A stretch of DNA of 64,000 nucleotides from Bacteroides pyogenes (GCF_014196225.1 NZ_JACIDI010000015.1:1-64000); one strand, 5' to 3'. Numbered from the stretch's first letter, positions 8,947-17,573 are shown. Translations and numbers: made by a program. Notes: generated by a model not told the origin, from the letters alone.

Positions 8947-10218
8947 ATGCAACCTCTTGCCGAACGGCTACGCCCTAAAACGTTGGATGAATATATCGGT
9001 CAGAAACATCTGGTCGGACCGGACGCGATTCTGCGGAAAATGATTGAAGCGGGGCGTATCTCGTCATTTATTCTTTGGGGACCTCCCGGAGTAGGGAAAA
9101 CAACGCTGGCCCAGATTATCGCCAACAAACTGGAAACGCCGTTCTATACGTTAAGTGCGGTGACGTCGGGCGTGAAAGACGTAAGAGAAGTCATAGAGCG
9201 TGCCAAAAACAACCGTTTTTTCTCGCAAGCCAGCCCCATTTTGTTTATCGACGAAATCCACCGGTTCAGCAAATCCCAGCAAGACTCGCTTTTGGGCGCG
9301 GTGGAACAGGGTGTGGTTACCCTTATCGGAGCGACCACCGAAAACCCTTCGTTCGAAGTGATCCGCCCCCTTCTTTCGCGTTGCCAGTTGTATGTGCTGA
9401 AATCTTTGGAAAAAGACGACCTGCTCGAACTGTTGCAACGTGCGCTCACTGTCGACAACGTTTTAAAAACACGCGATATTCAACTGAAAGAAACGGATGC
9501 CATGTTGCGCTTTTCGGGAGGAGATGCCCGCAAATTACTCAATATTCTGGAACTTGTCGTAGAGTCGGAAGCGAAAGATCCCGTTGTGATAACCGACGAT
9601 ATGGTGACCGAACGCCTGCAACAAAACCCGTTGGCCTACGATAAAGACGGAGAGATGCACTACGATATCGTTTCCGCATTCATCAAATCCATCAGGGGAA
9701 GCGATCCGGACGGAGCAATTTATTGGCTTGCCCGGATGGTGGAAGGAGGAGAAGATCCCGCTTTCATTGCGCGCCGGCTGGTAATCTCGGCGGCCGAAGA
9801 CATCGGTTTGGCAAACCCCAACGCTTTGCTTCTGGCAAATGCCTGCTTCGACACACTGATGAAAATTGGCTGGCCCGAAGGGCGTATTCCTTTGGCGGAA
9901 ACAACGATATATTTGGCCACCAGCCCCAAAAGCAACTCTGCCTACACTGCCATTAACGACGCAATAGAGTTGGTGCGTTCTACCGGCAACCTTCCCGTAC
10001 CGCTTCATTTGCGCAACGCGCCTACCAAGCTGATGAAGCAATTGGGCTACGGTCGGGAATACAAATACGCGCATAGTTACGAGGGGAATTTCGTAAAGCA
10101 GCAGTTTCTGCCCGATGATTTGAAAGAAACAAGAATATGGCACCCTCAAAACAACCCGGCGGAGCGAAAACATGCGGAACGGATGAAACAGTTGTGGGGA
10201 GAAAAATTTGAAGAATAA
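8947..10218 (+). CDS. rarA: replication-associated recombination protein A (MgsA/RarA AAA+ ATPase)
   Basis: A 423-residue clamp-loader-like AAA+ ATPase that acts at stalled or gapped replication forks. The Walker A motif GPPGVGKT is at 45-52 and Walker B LFIDEIH at 99-105. The sensor-1 stretch GATTENPSFEV and the RarA C-terminal tetramerisation region (AAEDIGLANP and onward to HLRNAPTKLMKQLGYG) are all present. Length and motif order are as usual for the family. It starts 11 bp downstream of the DUF5686 gene and ends 26 bp before the dehydrogenase gene. Confidence 0.95.
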   Translation: MQPLAERLRPKTLDEYIGQKHLVGPDAILRKMIEAGRISSFILWGPPGVGKTTLAQIIANKLETPFYTLSAVTSGVKDVREVIERAKNNRFFSQASPILFIDEIHRFSKSQQDSLLGAVEQGVVTLIGATTENPSFEVIRPLLSRCQLYVLKSLEKDDLLELLQRALTVDNVLKTRDIQLKETDAMLRFSGGDARKLLNILELVVESEAKDPVVITDDMVTERLQQNPLAYDKDGEMHYDIVSAFIKSIRGSDPDGAIYWLARMVEGGEDPAFIARRLVISAAEDIGLANPNALLLANACFDTLMKIGWPEGRIPLAETTIYLATSPKSNSAYTAINDAIELVRSTGNLPVPLHLRNAPTKLMKQLGYGREYKYAHSYEGNFVKQQFLPDDLKETRIWHPQNNPAERKHAERMKQLWGEKFEE

Positions 10219-10244
10219 CACTCAAAATTATAAGTAAGATAAAC

Positions 10245-11201
10245 ATGAAAATAGTAGTTTTAGACGGTTTTACCGCCAATCCCGGCGATTTGTCATGGGA
10301 AGCATTGAAGGTTCTGGGAGAATGTACGATTTACGACCGCACAGCCCCTGAAGAATTATTGGAACGTGCAGCGGAAGCGGAAGTTGTTCTGACGAATAAG
10401 GTGGTGATAAAGGCAAAGCACATGGAGGCATTGCCTGCATTGAAATATATCGGGGTATTGGCTACCGGATACAACGTCGTGGATGTGGCAGCAGCCAAGG
10501 AACGGAGAATCGTTGTCACCAATATTCCTGCCTACAGCACCTCGTCCGTAGCGCAAATGGTGTTCGCGCATATTTTGAACATCACACAGCGAGTGGGATA
10601 CTACTCCGAAGAGGTTCATAAAGGGCGGTGGACCCAAAGTGCCGACTTCTGCTTCCGCGATACGCCGCTCATCGCTCTGCGCGATAAGAAAATCGGCTTG
10701 ATAGGCTTAGGAAACACCGGATATACCACCGCCCGCATTGCTATAGGTTTCGGTATGCAAGTATATGCTTTTACTTCGAAATCTCCTTTCCAGCTGCCGC
10801 CCGAAATCAAGAAAAAAGAGCTGGATGAGCTATTCAGCGAGTGCGATATCGTCAGCCTGCACTGTCCGCTTACCGAAGAAACGCGCGGATTGGTAAACGC
10901 CCGCCGCTTGGCGCTTATGAAACCCACGGGCATCCTCATCAACACCGGTCGGGGTCCGTTGATCAACGAGCAGGACTTGGCCGACGCCCTCAACAGCGGA
11001 AAAATTTATGCCGCCGGCGTGGATGTTCTTTCTACCGAACCGCCACGTGCCGACAATCCGTTGCTGACGGCTAAAAACTGCTATATCACACCTCATATAG
11101 CATGGGCTACGACAGCAGCCCGTGAACGGCTCATCAATCTTGCCGTGGGCAATTTGCAGGCATATATCAACGGCAAGCCGGAAAACGTCGTAAGCAAATA
11201 G
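10245..11201 (+). CDS. D-2-hydroxyacid dehydrogenase (glycerate/hydroxypyruvate dehydrogenase type)
   Basis: A 318-residue NAD-dependent D-isomer 2-hydroxyacid dehydrogenase. The nucleotide-binding motif is GLGNTG (154-159). The catalytic triad is visible as Arg236 in NTGRGP, Glu265 in STEPP and His284 in TPHIAW. It most resembles glycerate dehydrogenases (HprA type), which reduce hydroxypyruvate or related 2-oxoacids, but the exact substrate cannot be read from the sequence. It is the last gene of the DUF5686-rarA group, 26 bp after rarA. Confidence 0.9.
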   Translation: MKIVVLDGFTANPGDLSWEALKVLGECTIYDRTAPEELLERAAEAEVVLTNKVVIKAKHMEALPALKYIGVLATGYNVVDVAAAKERRIVVTNIPAYSTSSVAQMVFAHILNITQRVGYYSEEVHKGRWTQSADFCFRDTPLIALRDKKIGLIGLGNTGYTTARIAIGFGMQVYAFTSKSPFQLPPEIKKKELDELFSECDIVSLHCPLTEETRGLVNARRLALMKPTGILINTGRGPLINEQDLADALNSGKIYAAGVDVLSTEPPRADNPLLTAKNCYITPHIAWATTAARERLINLAVGNLQAYINGKPENVVSK

Positions 11202-11252
11202 ACTAATGTCCGTTGATTTTAGAAGATAGGAATTGCCTGAAAAAATCCCACT

Positions 11253-11420
11253 GAACTCTGAAATAAAAGTCTGCGGGAACTCTGAAGAAAACCCTGCCGG
11301 ACTCTGAAAAAAAGCCCGTCGGACTCTGAAAAAAAGCCCGCGGGCTTTGAAAAAAAGGCGGCGGGCTTTGAAACTAAACACGGCGGGCTTTGAAATCAAA
11401 CACGGCGGGCTTTTTTAAAA
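11253..11420. repeat. tandem ~22-bp GC-rich repeat array, locus 1
   Basis: About seven units, starting at 11253, 11277, 11300, 11322, 11344, 11365, 11387 with a partial at 11409; spacing is 21-24 bp. Early units read GACTCTGAAAAAAAGCCCG and late units GCTTTGAAAAAAAGGCGGCGG. The two halves are opposed, so AAAGCCCG/CGGGCTTT forms a perfect palindrome at 11333-11348. The period is mostly 22, so no reading frame is kept. The last 23 nt (11394-11416) are identical to 41815-41837 in locus 2. The array lies downstream of the dehydrogenase gene. Confidence 0.85.
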
Positions 11421-11498
11421 AGGTGGCAGACCTTTCAAACCCACACTGTGTGATTCGTTCGATATGTATTAATATATTACTATTTCAAAAGCATTTTT

Positions 11499-11533
11499 TC
11501 CGGAACGTTTTCGCAAATGTTCCGGATTTTTTT
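11499..11533 (+). terminator. rho-independent terminator
   Basis: TCCGGAAC (11499-11506) pairs with GTTCCGGA (11519-11526) around a 12-nt loop and is followed by seven T. It is oriented with the upstream dehydrogenase gene, about 300 bp after its stop codon, and it seals off the DUF3795 cassette. Confidence 0.7.
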
Positions 11534-11539
11534 AAAGCA

Positions 11540-11577
11540 TTGAAAACGACAAAAAGCCAAAATGCCACTATGACTGT
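11540..11577 (+). repeat. left arm of a perfect 38-bp inverted repeat
   Basis: This arm starts TTGAAAACGACAAAAAGCCA and ends ACTATGACTGT. Its exact reverse complement is at 12495-12532. The two arms enclose about 0.92 kb containing the DUF3795 gene. Confidence 0.9.
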
Positions 11578-11729
11578 ATTTTTGTTCAACTATTTTTGCA
11601 ATGTATTGCATATATTGCTCATTGATAGTCTTATACGCCCTTTTGTTTCATCTCGGGAACGATGTGTTTTATGCTACTCATTTCCGCCTGTTCACAACGC
11701 TTGTTAAACTGACAACAGGGAGAAGAAAG

Positions 11730-11915
11730 ATGGAAAAAGAATCTGTTTGTGTAAGAAATATTCATAAACAATCAAGTCTGCTTGCCGTTGTCGATAAAAA
11801 ACTCAGCTCAAGCATATTGTTTACTCCGGTTTTTGCCTATCTTTGTGAATATGAGAATACGAAATACTATATTCTTATTGATGATAAGCATGATTGGTTA
11901 TGGCTGACCAAGTAG
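11730..11915 (+). CDS. possible small protein upstream of the DUF3795 gene
   Basis: A 61-codon frame with ATG at 11730 after a purine-rich GGGAGAAGAAAG stretch, ending 30 bp before the DUF3795 gene. No family is recognised and there is no signal peptide or membrane segment. A well-formed promoter (TATCTTTG at 11838-11845) lies inside it, which argues that the region may be regulatory instead. The two readings cannot be separated from sequence alone. Confidence 0.3.
   Translation: MEKESVCVRNIHKQSSLLAVVDKKLSSSILFTPVFAYLCEYENTKYYILIDDKHDWLWLTK
11816..11845 (+). promoter_or_regulatory. promoter for the DUF3795 gene
   Basis: ATTG (11816-11819) and TATCTTTG (11838-11845) are 18 bp apart and match the Bacteroides TTTG / TAnnTTTG pattern fairly well. 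They would give a leader of about 90 nt before the ATG at 11946. Both elements lie within the inverted-repeat-bounded segment. Confidence 0.45.
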
Positions 11916-11945
11916 GGAAACCGACTTTCTTAAAATGCTGCAAAC

Positions 11946-12347
11946 ATGATAACAACGATTGCCCCTTGTGGAATGAATTGTGAATTGTGCCATTCACTCC
12001 AGAACAGAAAAAAGAATTGCCCCGGATGCAGGAAGAAACCAACCAACTGTGTCATTCAGAATTGTCAGCAAAGAGGAGTGTATTGTTATGACTGTTCCAA
12101 GTTTCCGTGCAGAAGGTTAAAACAACTGGATTTGAGATATCGGACAAACTATTCGATGAGTATGCTTGAAAATCTTGTCTATATTAAAGAATATGGAGAA
12201 ACAGCATTCTTGCAACAGCAGAGAAAGAAATATACCTGCCCCGATTGCGGTAAACTCCGTACTGTACACCATGATTACTGCATCTATTGCAAACAAGATA
12301 AACGGAGCGGGAAGAGCGGGACAGGGATGAAAAAAACAAAAGAATAA
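11946..12347 (+). CDS. DUF3795 family cysteine-rich protein
   Basis: A 133-residue protein with 14 cysteines. The N-terminal part carries the DUF3795 pattern (Cys8, 12, 15, 25, 28, 35, 40, 47, 50, 55), which looks like metal-binding clusters. A C-terminal zinc-ribbon-like CPDC...CIYC (Cys98, 101, 112, 115) follows, and the tail is basic. The biochemical role of the family is not known. The gene is alone inside a 38-bp inverted repeat and has its own promoter box. Gene fragments on both strands downstream suggest the site has been rearranged. Confidence 0.8.
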   Translation: MITTIAPCGMNCELCHSLQNRKKNCPGCRKKPTNCVIQNCQQRGVYCYDCSKFPCRRLKQLDLRYRTNYSMSMLENLVYIKEYGETAFLQQQRKKYTCPDCGKLRTVHHDYCIYCKQDKRSGKSGTGMKKTKE

Positions 12348-12350
12348 AAG

Positions 12351-12551
12351 ATGCCTGCTAAAGACAGTATCTTGGAAATAACCGACAGATTATTCTAAGA
12401 ATATTTTAAACAAACAATTAAAGAAGAAGGCGGCAGAATATTGCAAACTTTCTCCATCCCCGTATCGTTTCGGTTCGAGTTCACCGTTTGTAAAACAGTC
12501 ATAGTGGCATTTTGGCTTTTTGTCGTTTTCAAAATAACCTTTCCGTAGGCT
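12351..12551 (+). pseudogene. possible broken frame downstream of the DUF3795 gene
   Basis: ATG at 12351 opens a 15-codon frame (MPAKDSILEITDRLF) closed by TAA. The same frame then stays open for about 50 codons (EYFKQTIKEEGGRILQTFS and on) until TAG at 12549-12551. The last part is encoded by the right inverted-repeat arm, as if the repeat had landed in a gene. The protein-like composition is the only support. Confidence 0.25.
12495..12532 (-). repeat. right arm of the perfect 38-bp inverted repeat
   Basis: This is the exact reverse complement of 11540-11577, with no mismatch over 38 bp. Similarity ends sharply on both sides, so these are the true limits of the repeat. Confidence 0.9.
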
Positions 12552-12605
12552 GTATGATTCGATTATTAAATTGATAATCTTTTGAAAATCAAGCAAAAGA
12601 GCTGC

Positions 12606-12734
12606 CTAAACATCTTTACGAACGAGGAATATTACCCCATTTTCGGCCAAAAAACAGCGTAATGTGGCTTTATCGACACATTGCTTCTGCCAGGCTTCAA
12701 AAGCCGGGTGGGAGAGAGCCAAAGGAAACTTTTC
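12606..12734 (-). pseudogene. C-terminal gene fragment on the minus strand
   Basis: Between an in-frame TAG and a natural stop, 42 codons read as protein-like sequence (FEAWQKQCVDKATLRCFLAE then NGVIFLVRKDV). There is no start codon and no recognised family. It lies just downstream of the MATE gene on the same strand. The remainder of 12348-12838 holds the repeat arm and no other clear signal. Confidence 0.3.
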
Positions 12735-12838
12735 CTACGTCTTTATTTTTAAGAAAAGATATGACGTAAATCCGCCCGGTCGCATATCGCGCCTATAAAC
12801 AATGAAGGATTCTTTTCCGGAAGCAACGAAGCGTTTCG

Positions 12839-14194
12839 TCACGATTGGCGAGACGCCATGTGCGATATTAAATATTTTTTCCGGATAATCATAAACCACC
12901 CCAACAGAATCAATCCTTTGGCAATGGTGGTGACACAGACCGCCCACCAGATTCCTTCCACACCCATTCCCATGTTTACGAACAGAATAGCGAGCGGAAT
13001 CCGCATATAATTGCATCCGATGCTGACAATAGCCGGAGGAACGGTACGCCCGAGACCGTAAAACACTCCCTGCATTGTAATCTCGAGCATCATGAACAAT
13101 TGCGAATAACCGTCTATGCGGAGAAAAACTCCGCCCGCTTCGTAAGCGGCTCGCTCCGGCACGAAGATTGAGAAGACTTCGCTGCCGTAGCATACGAACA
13201 AGAATGTACAGAATGTGCCGAAAATACCCGTCATCCACAGGGTTGTCTGCCAGGCTTTAAGCACGCGGTCTGTTCTTCCCCCCGCGTAGTTTTGAGCAAT
13301 GAAGGCACTGAGGGCGGTGGAAAAGCCTTGAGAAGTATTCCACGTAATCGCTTCAATCTGTCCTCCGGTGGTGAACGTCATCAGCCCTATATGCCCGCCC
13401 TGCTCGGACGCCGTGCGGCAAAGAAACATATTCACGAAAGCAAAAAGAGTATTTAATGCGGCAACGGGAAAACCCAATTTGAAAATACGATGAGCGTATT
13501 TCTTTTTGAGAGCGGTAAAAAAGGGGAATCGTCCCAATAGCACATCCCTGACGCGAAGCTGATAGATGAAGATCAACAACACAGTAGCTTCCGAAATCCA
13601 TGTGGCATAAGCGGCTCCGTTTGTTCCCAGCTTAAGCCCGAAAATCAGCAAAGGGTCGAGAAGCATATTCAATACCAGTCCCGCGCTGCTGATATAAAAA
13701 GGAACTTTGCTTCGTCCCGCCGCATTGTAAATACCGGTGAAAGCAGCGGAGAGAAAGACGAAAGGCAATCCGGTGGAAATGATCCGCAGATACTTCACAG
13801 CGGCGGCGCTGATAGGAGCTTCCAGCTCGTAAATGCTGATGATGGGGCGGGCGAATATGAACAGCAAGCTGCCCAAACAAAGGGAAATAATTAATGCAAG
13901 CGTAATATTATGCGAAGCGAATTGCCGGGCGTCGTCCTGATTCTGCGCCCCGATAGATTGCCCCACACTTACTTCCGAACCGACTTTATTTAAAAGCGAG
14001 ATAGAACCCGACATCCATGCCAGAAGACTGACGGAACCGATGGCGGCTACCGCCTCGCTGCCTATTCTTCCTACCCAAGCCATGTCCGTAAGGCTATACG
14101 CCATTTGAATGAACGATGTAGCCATGATGGGCATGGCCAGATTAAAGAGTTGTCGATTGATAGGACCGTACGTCAGATTCTTGATTCCTTGCAT
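12839..14194 (-). CDS. MATE family multidrug efflux transporter
   Basis: A 451-residue polytopic inner-membrane protein with about 12 hydrophobic helices arranged as two MatE repeats. The N-terminus (GPINRQLFNLAMPIMATSFI) and the GIYNAAGRSKVPFYISSAGL stretch are typical of the NorM/DinF group, which exports cationic drugs and metabolites in exchange for Na+ or H+. The length is normal. It lies downstream of, and in the same direction as, the AraC regulator gene (about 115 bp gap), so that regulator could influence it. Confidence 0.9.
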   Translation of the reverse strand: MQGIKNLTYGPINRQLFNLAMPIMATSFIQMAYSLTDMAWVGRIGSEAVAAIGSVSLLAWMSGSISLLNKVGSEVSVGQSIGAQNQDDARQFASHNITLALIISLCLGSLLFIFARPIISIYELEAPISAAAVKYLRIISTGLPFVFLSAAFTGIYNAAGRSKVPFYISSAGLVLNMLLDPLLIFGLKLGTNGAAYATWISEATVLLIFIYQLRVRDVLLGRFPFFTALKKKYAHRIFKLGFPVAALNTLFAFVNMFLCRTASEQGGHIGLMTFTTGGQIEAITWNTSQGFSTALSAFIAQNYAGGRTDRVLKAWQTTLWMTGIFGTFCTFLFVCYGSEVFSIFVPERAAYEAGGVFLRIDGYSQLFMMLEITMQGVFYGLGRTVPPAIVSIGCNYMRIPLAILFVNMGMGVEGIWWAVCVTTIAKGLILLGWFMIIRKKYLISHMASRQS

Positions 14195-14308
14195 ACAAAT
14201 AATTTCTATTGTGAAAAAGTTTGCAAAGATACATAAAAATCCGGTTTTAACTATAGCTTATTCCGTTATTTCCGGCAAGCAGGAATAGAGCGTATCACAC
14301 TTTATGTC

Positions 14309-15202
14309 TTATTTTGACTTCCGGTATTCCAACGGTGTCATTCCGGTCATCCGCTTAAAGAATTTGCAGAAAAAGGAGGAATTTGGAAAATTCAGTTCGT
14401 CCGAAACCTGATAAATCACATAGTTGCTGTGTTTCAGCAATACTTTGGCCTTGAGCGTGACGGAACGGTTTATCCACTCCATCACTGTCTGCCCGCTGGT
14501 CTGCCGGATAACGGTGTTCAGATAGCGCGGAGTCAGGCATAGCTTGTCTGCATAAAAAGCAACGTTGCGCTCCGTACGGCTATGGGCATTAGCCAAAGAG
14601 ATGAAGCGCCGGAATATTTCTTCCCGCCGTGTCATGCAATTGCTGCCCGATTGATTTTGAGGACGGGCAATGTGTTCGATATGATGCAACAATCCTTCCA
14701 AGAGATGTTGAACAACCTCTTTGTGAAACTCTTTATTCCGGACAATATTCCATATTAATGTAAAGAAGTCTTGGATAAGTATCCATTCTTCGGCTGTCAA
14801 TAACAACAAAGATTGGGGATACTGCTGAAAAAATAATTCAGAAAAGTTTTCTCCATCTGTTCTGAGAAGGAAATCACCGTTAAAGGCAATCATCTGCGCT
14901 TCGAAGTCCGGTGAGACTTTAATTAATTGGGCGATAGAGTCTGGCGGCACGAGAAACAAATGATTGGATTGAGGCTGATGTTCCAACAGATTGAGAGAAA
15001 CATGAGCCGAGCCTTGTCGCACCAGAATAATACGCGCTCCTATAATGCGATAGAGTTGTCCGTCAGTGAGAAAGGTTTTCGTCCGGTTAAGGTTTTTGAT
15101 AAAACCGAAATCAGAGTTGATGAAATGTGTTTGACCATGCTGGGGCATTTGCATCTCTTCAAATAAACGAAGACTTAAATCCAAAGGTTCTTTTTGTTTC
15201 AT
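14309..15202 (-). CDS. AraC family transcriptional regulator
   Basis: A 297-residue regulator. The N-terminal ~170 residues look like an AraC-type cupin sensor domain. The C-terminal ~100 residues are the double helix-turn-helix, with LCLTPRYLNTVIRQTSGQTV in the first motif and NFPNSSFFCKFFKRMTGMTP in the second. It is divergent from the TolC-type efflux operon starting at 15358, so it very likely controls that operon. ATG 15202 is chosen because a perfect -7 box (15221-15228) covers the alternative in-frame ATG at 15223. Confidence 0.9.
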   Translation of the reverse strand: MKQKEPLDLSLRLFEEMQMPQHGQTHFINSDFGFIKNLNRTKTFLTDGQLYRIIGARIILVRQGSAHVSLNLLEHQPQSNHLFLVPPDSIAQLIKVSPDFEAQMIAFNGDFLLRTDGENFSELFFQQYPQSLLLLTAEEWILIQDFFTLIWNIVRNKEFHKEVVQHLLEGLLHHIEHIARPQNQSGSNCMTRREEIFRRFISLANAHSRTERNVAFYADKLCLTPRYLNTVIRQTSGQTVMEWINRSVTLKAKVLLKHSNYVIYQVSDELNFPNSSFFCKFFKRMTGMTPLEYRKSK

Positions 15203-15220
15203 GCTTCCTGTTCTTTCCTG

Positions 15221-15228
15221 CAAAGATA
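15221..15228 (-). promoter_or_regulatory. -7 box for the AraC regulator; sets its start codon
   Basis: It reads TATCTTTG on the minus strand. The predicted transcript would begin near 15214, past the ATG at 15223 and before the ATG at 15202. Confidence 0.5.
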
Positions 15229-15323
15229 ATAAAATAGCAGCTATTTAAGGGATTATATCTTTTTCTCGAACTAATAGAGCATTTCTGCCAACTATCGGAA
15301 TATGGTTGTGCATCGGGAACACT

Positions 15324-15331
15324 TACCTTTG
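15324..15331 (+). promoter_or_regulatory. -7 box for the efflux operon
   Basis: TACCTTTG matches TAnnTTTG, 26 bp before the ATG of the TolC-type gene. No good -33 box is visible, as would suit an activator-dependent promoter next to a divergent AraC gene. Confidence 0.5.
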
Positions 15332-15357
15332 CATTGTAAAAAACTAATTGAAGATAT

Positions 15358-16617
15358 ATGAAAGAAATCATGTTCAGTTTTTTTCTTTGGCTACCCGTTG
15401 CCGGAACGTATGCCCAAACAACTTTGGACGAATGCAGGCGCAAAGCGCAGGAACACTATCCGTTGGTACGCCAGTACAGTTTGATAGAAAGGGCAAAAGC
15501 ATACAATATAGAGAATGCGTCGAAGGGGTATTTGCCCCAATTCGCTTTTTCGGCCAAGGCAACTTATCAAAGTGACGTTACGGAACTGCCGCTGAAGATT
15601 CCGAATATCGACATGAAAGGAATTCCGAAAGACCAGTACCTCGTGATGCTGGAGTTGCAACAGAATGTTTGGGACAGCGGGAAAATACGGATACAGAAGA
15701 AGCAGGCGGCAGCAGAGGCCGAGATAGAACGGCAAAATGTAAATGTGGAAATGTACGCTTTGAATAGCCGGATAAACCGCCTTTTCTTCGGCATTTTGTT
15801 GTTGGACGAACAGTTGAAACAGAACATCTTATTGCAAGAAGAGTTGAAAAGGAACGAACAGCAGATAACAGCCTATCGAAAATACGGTATTGCCAACCGG
15901 TCCGATCTGGATGCCGTGAGCGTGGAACTGCTGAACACACGCCAAAAACAAATGGAGCTTTCGACTTTGCGTGCGGCTTATTTGAAAATGTTGTCGCTGT
16001 TCGTAGGAGAGGAGCTATTGCCCGAAACGGTTTTAGAGAAGCCGGTACTTGTAAAACCTTTTTCGGACACGGAAGAAATTTACCGGCCGGAACTTTTGTG
16101 GTTCGATGCTCAGAAAAACGGAATCCATGTACAGGAAAAAGCGTTGAACATAAGACATCTTCCGCATTTAAGCCTTTTTGCGCAAGGCGCTTACGGAAAC
16201 CCCGGACTGAACATGCTGAAAAACAAATTTTCTCCTTTTTACGTGGCAGGGCTCCGACTCGTCTGGAATTTCGGAAGCCTGTATACGTTGAAAAACGACC
16301 GCAAACTGATATCAGACAGATATCGGCAGATAGACAACAGCCGGGATGTTTTTCTTTTCAACACCCGCTTGCAAATGGTACAACAGCGGCAGGCAATCCG
16401 TTCGCTGGAACAACAAATGCAAGATGATGATGAGATCATCCGCCTGCGCGGTAATATCCGACGGTCGGCCGAAGCCAAAGTAGCTAACGGCACACTCACG
16501 GTAACGGAGTTATTACGCGAGTTGACTGCCGAAAGCCTTGCCCGGCAAACGAAAGCATTGCACGAAATCCAATGGCTTATGGCTATTTATGAATTAAAAC
16601 ATACGACCAATCATTAA
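15358..16617 (+). CDS. TolC family outer-membrane efflux protein
   Basis: A 419-residue outer-membrane channel subunit. A signal peptide (about 1-20, ending TYAQ) is followed by TLDECRRKAQEHYPLVRQYS, the usual start of the first OEP repeat. Long amphipathic helices and a second OEP repeat follow from about residue 220. It would form the outer-membrane exit duct for the pump encoded by the next four genes. It ends 12 bp before the HlyD-type gene, so co-transcription is nearly certain. Confidence 0.9.
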   Translation: MKEIMFSFFLWLPVAGTYAQTTLDECRRKAQEHYPLVRQYSLIERAKAYNIENASKGYLPQFAFSAKATYQSDVTELPLKIPNIDMKGIPKDQYLVMLELQQNVWDSGKIRIQKKQAAAEAEIERQNVNVEMYALNSRINRLFFGILLLDEQLKQNILLQEELKRNEQQITAYRKYGIANRSDLDAVSVELLNTRQKQMELSTLRAAYLKMLSLFVGEELLPETVLEKPVLVKPFSDTEEIYRPELLWFDAQKNGIHVQEKALNIRHLPHLSLFAQGAYGNPGLNMLKNKFSPFYVAGLRLVWNFGSLYTLKNDRKLISDRYRQIDNSRDVFLFNTRLQMVQQRQAIRSLEQQMQDDDEIIRLRGNIRRSAEAKVANGTLTVTELLRELTAESLARQTKALHEIQWLMAIYELKHTTNH

Positions 16618-16629
16618 TATTTTCGGATT

Positions 16630-17532
16630 ATGAAACAAACCTTAAAAGCCGGAATCCGGGGAACGGCATTTTTAATGTTCTTTGCTTGCGGCAATAAAAC
16701 ACCGGATTATGACGCCACCGGAACATTCGAGGCTACGGAAATAGTTGTTTCCGCCGAAGTTACCGGTCGATTGCTCCGCTTGGATGTGGAAGAAGGAGCC
16801 CGGCTGCAAGCGGGTGAAGAGGTCGGTTTGATAGACACAGTGCAAATCTATCTTAAGAAGCTGCAACTCGAAGCGGGAATGAAATCGGTGGAAAATCAAC
16901 TCCCCGACTTGCCTAAACAGATTGCCGCCATCAAGCAGCAAATTTCTACCGCCCGCCACGAGAAAGAGCGAGTGGAGAATCTGTTGGCGGCAGGCGCTGC
17001 CACTCATAAGCAGTTGGATGACCGGAATGCCCAAGTCGAATTGCTCGAAAAGCAGCTTGCTGCACATGAGTCTACGCTGAGAAAGAATGTGAACAGCCTG
17101 ACGGAACAAGGAAATTCTGCGGCTATTCAGGTAGCGCAGGCGGCAGATTTACTCGAAAAATGCCATATCCGCGTCCCTGTGGGCGGAACGGTTTTGTCAA
17201 AGTATGCCGAAGCCGGGGAATTGGCGGCAACGGGAAAGCCGTTATTTAAGGTAGCCGAAATGCAGCGTATGTATCTGCGGGCTTATGTTACTTCGGAACA
17301 GTTGTCGCAGGTGGCGTTGGGTGACAGTGTGAATGTGTATGCCGACTATGGAGGATCGTGTCAAAAAGCTTATCCCGGCGTGCTTGCATGGATTTCCGAG
17401 CGGGCGGAATTCACTCCCAAAACCATCTTGACAAAAAATGAACGTGCCAACCTTGTATATGCCGTAAAAATAGCGGTAAAAAACGACGGAGAATTGAAAA
17501 TCGGAATGTATGGGGGAGTAGTGTTCCGGTGA
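16630..17532 (+). CDS. HlyD/YbhG-type membrane fusion lipoprotein of an ABC efflux pump
   Basis: A 300-residue periplasmic adaptor. The signal peptide ends in a lipobox (FFAC, Cys20), so it is probably lipid-anchored. A biotinyl-lipoyl half (about 35-70), a long coiled-coil hairpin (about 75-165) and the second lipoyl half (KCHIRVPVGGTVLSKYAEAG) are followed by a beta-barrel region. It bridges the inner-membrane permeases to the TolC-type channel. Order and domain content resemble the E. coli YbhG-YbhF-YbhS-YbhR system. Confidence 0.9.
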   Translation: MKQTLKAGIRGTAFLMFFACGNKTPDYDATGTFEATEIVVSAEVTGRLLRLDVEEGARLQAGEEVGLIDTVQIYLKKLQLEAGMKSVENQLPDLPKQIAAIKQQISTARHEKERVENLLAAGAATHKQLDDRNAQVELLEKQLAAHESTLRKNVNSLTEQGNSAAIQVAQAADLLEKCHIRVPVGGTVLSKYAEAGELAATGKPLFKVAEMQRMYLRAYVTSEQLSQVALGDSVNVYADYGGSCQKAYPGVLAWISERAEFTPKTILTKNERANLVYAVKIAVKNDGELKIGMYGGVVFR

Positions 17533-17573
17533 ACGGGAATAAGACAAAGAGTCAAACGCAGAGTTTTGATGGT

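Noticed and set aside
9535..10221. 228-codon ORF opposite rarA
   Set aside because: It is an antisense shadow over a strongly conserved AAA+ gene.
10830..11399. Minus-strand ORF with repetitive Phe/Arg/Lys-rich N-terminus
   Set aside because: The repetitive part is produced by the 22-bp non-coding repeat and the rest is antisense to the dehydrogenase gene.
11253..11420. Possible CRISPR array
   Set aside because: Units follow each other directly without unique spacers, and no cas genes are present.
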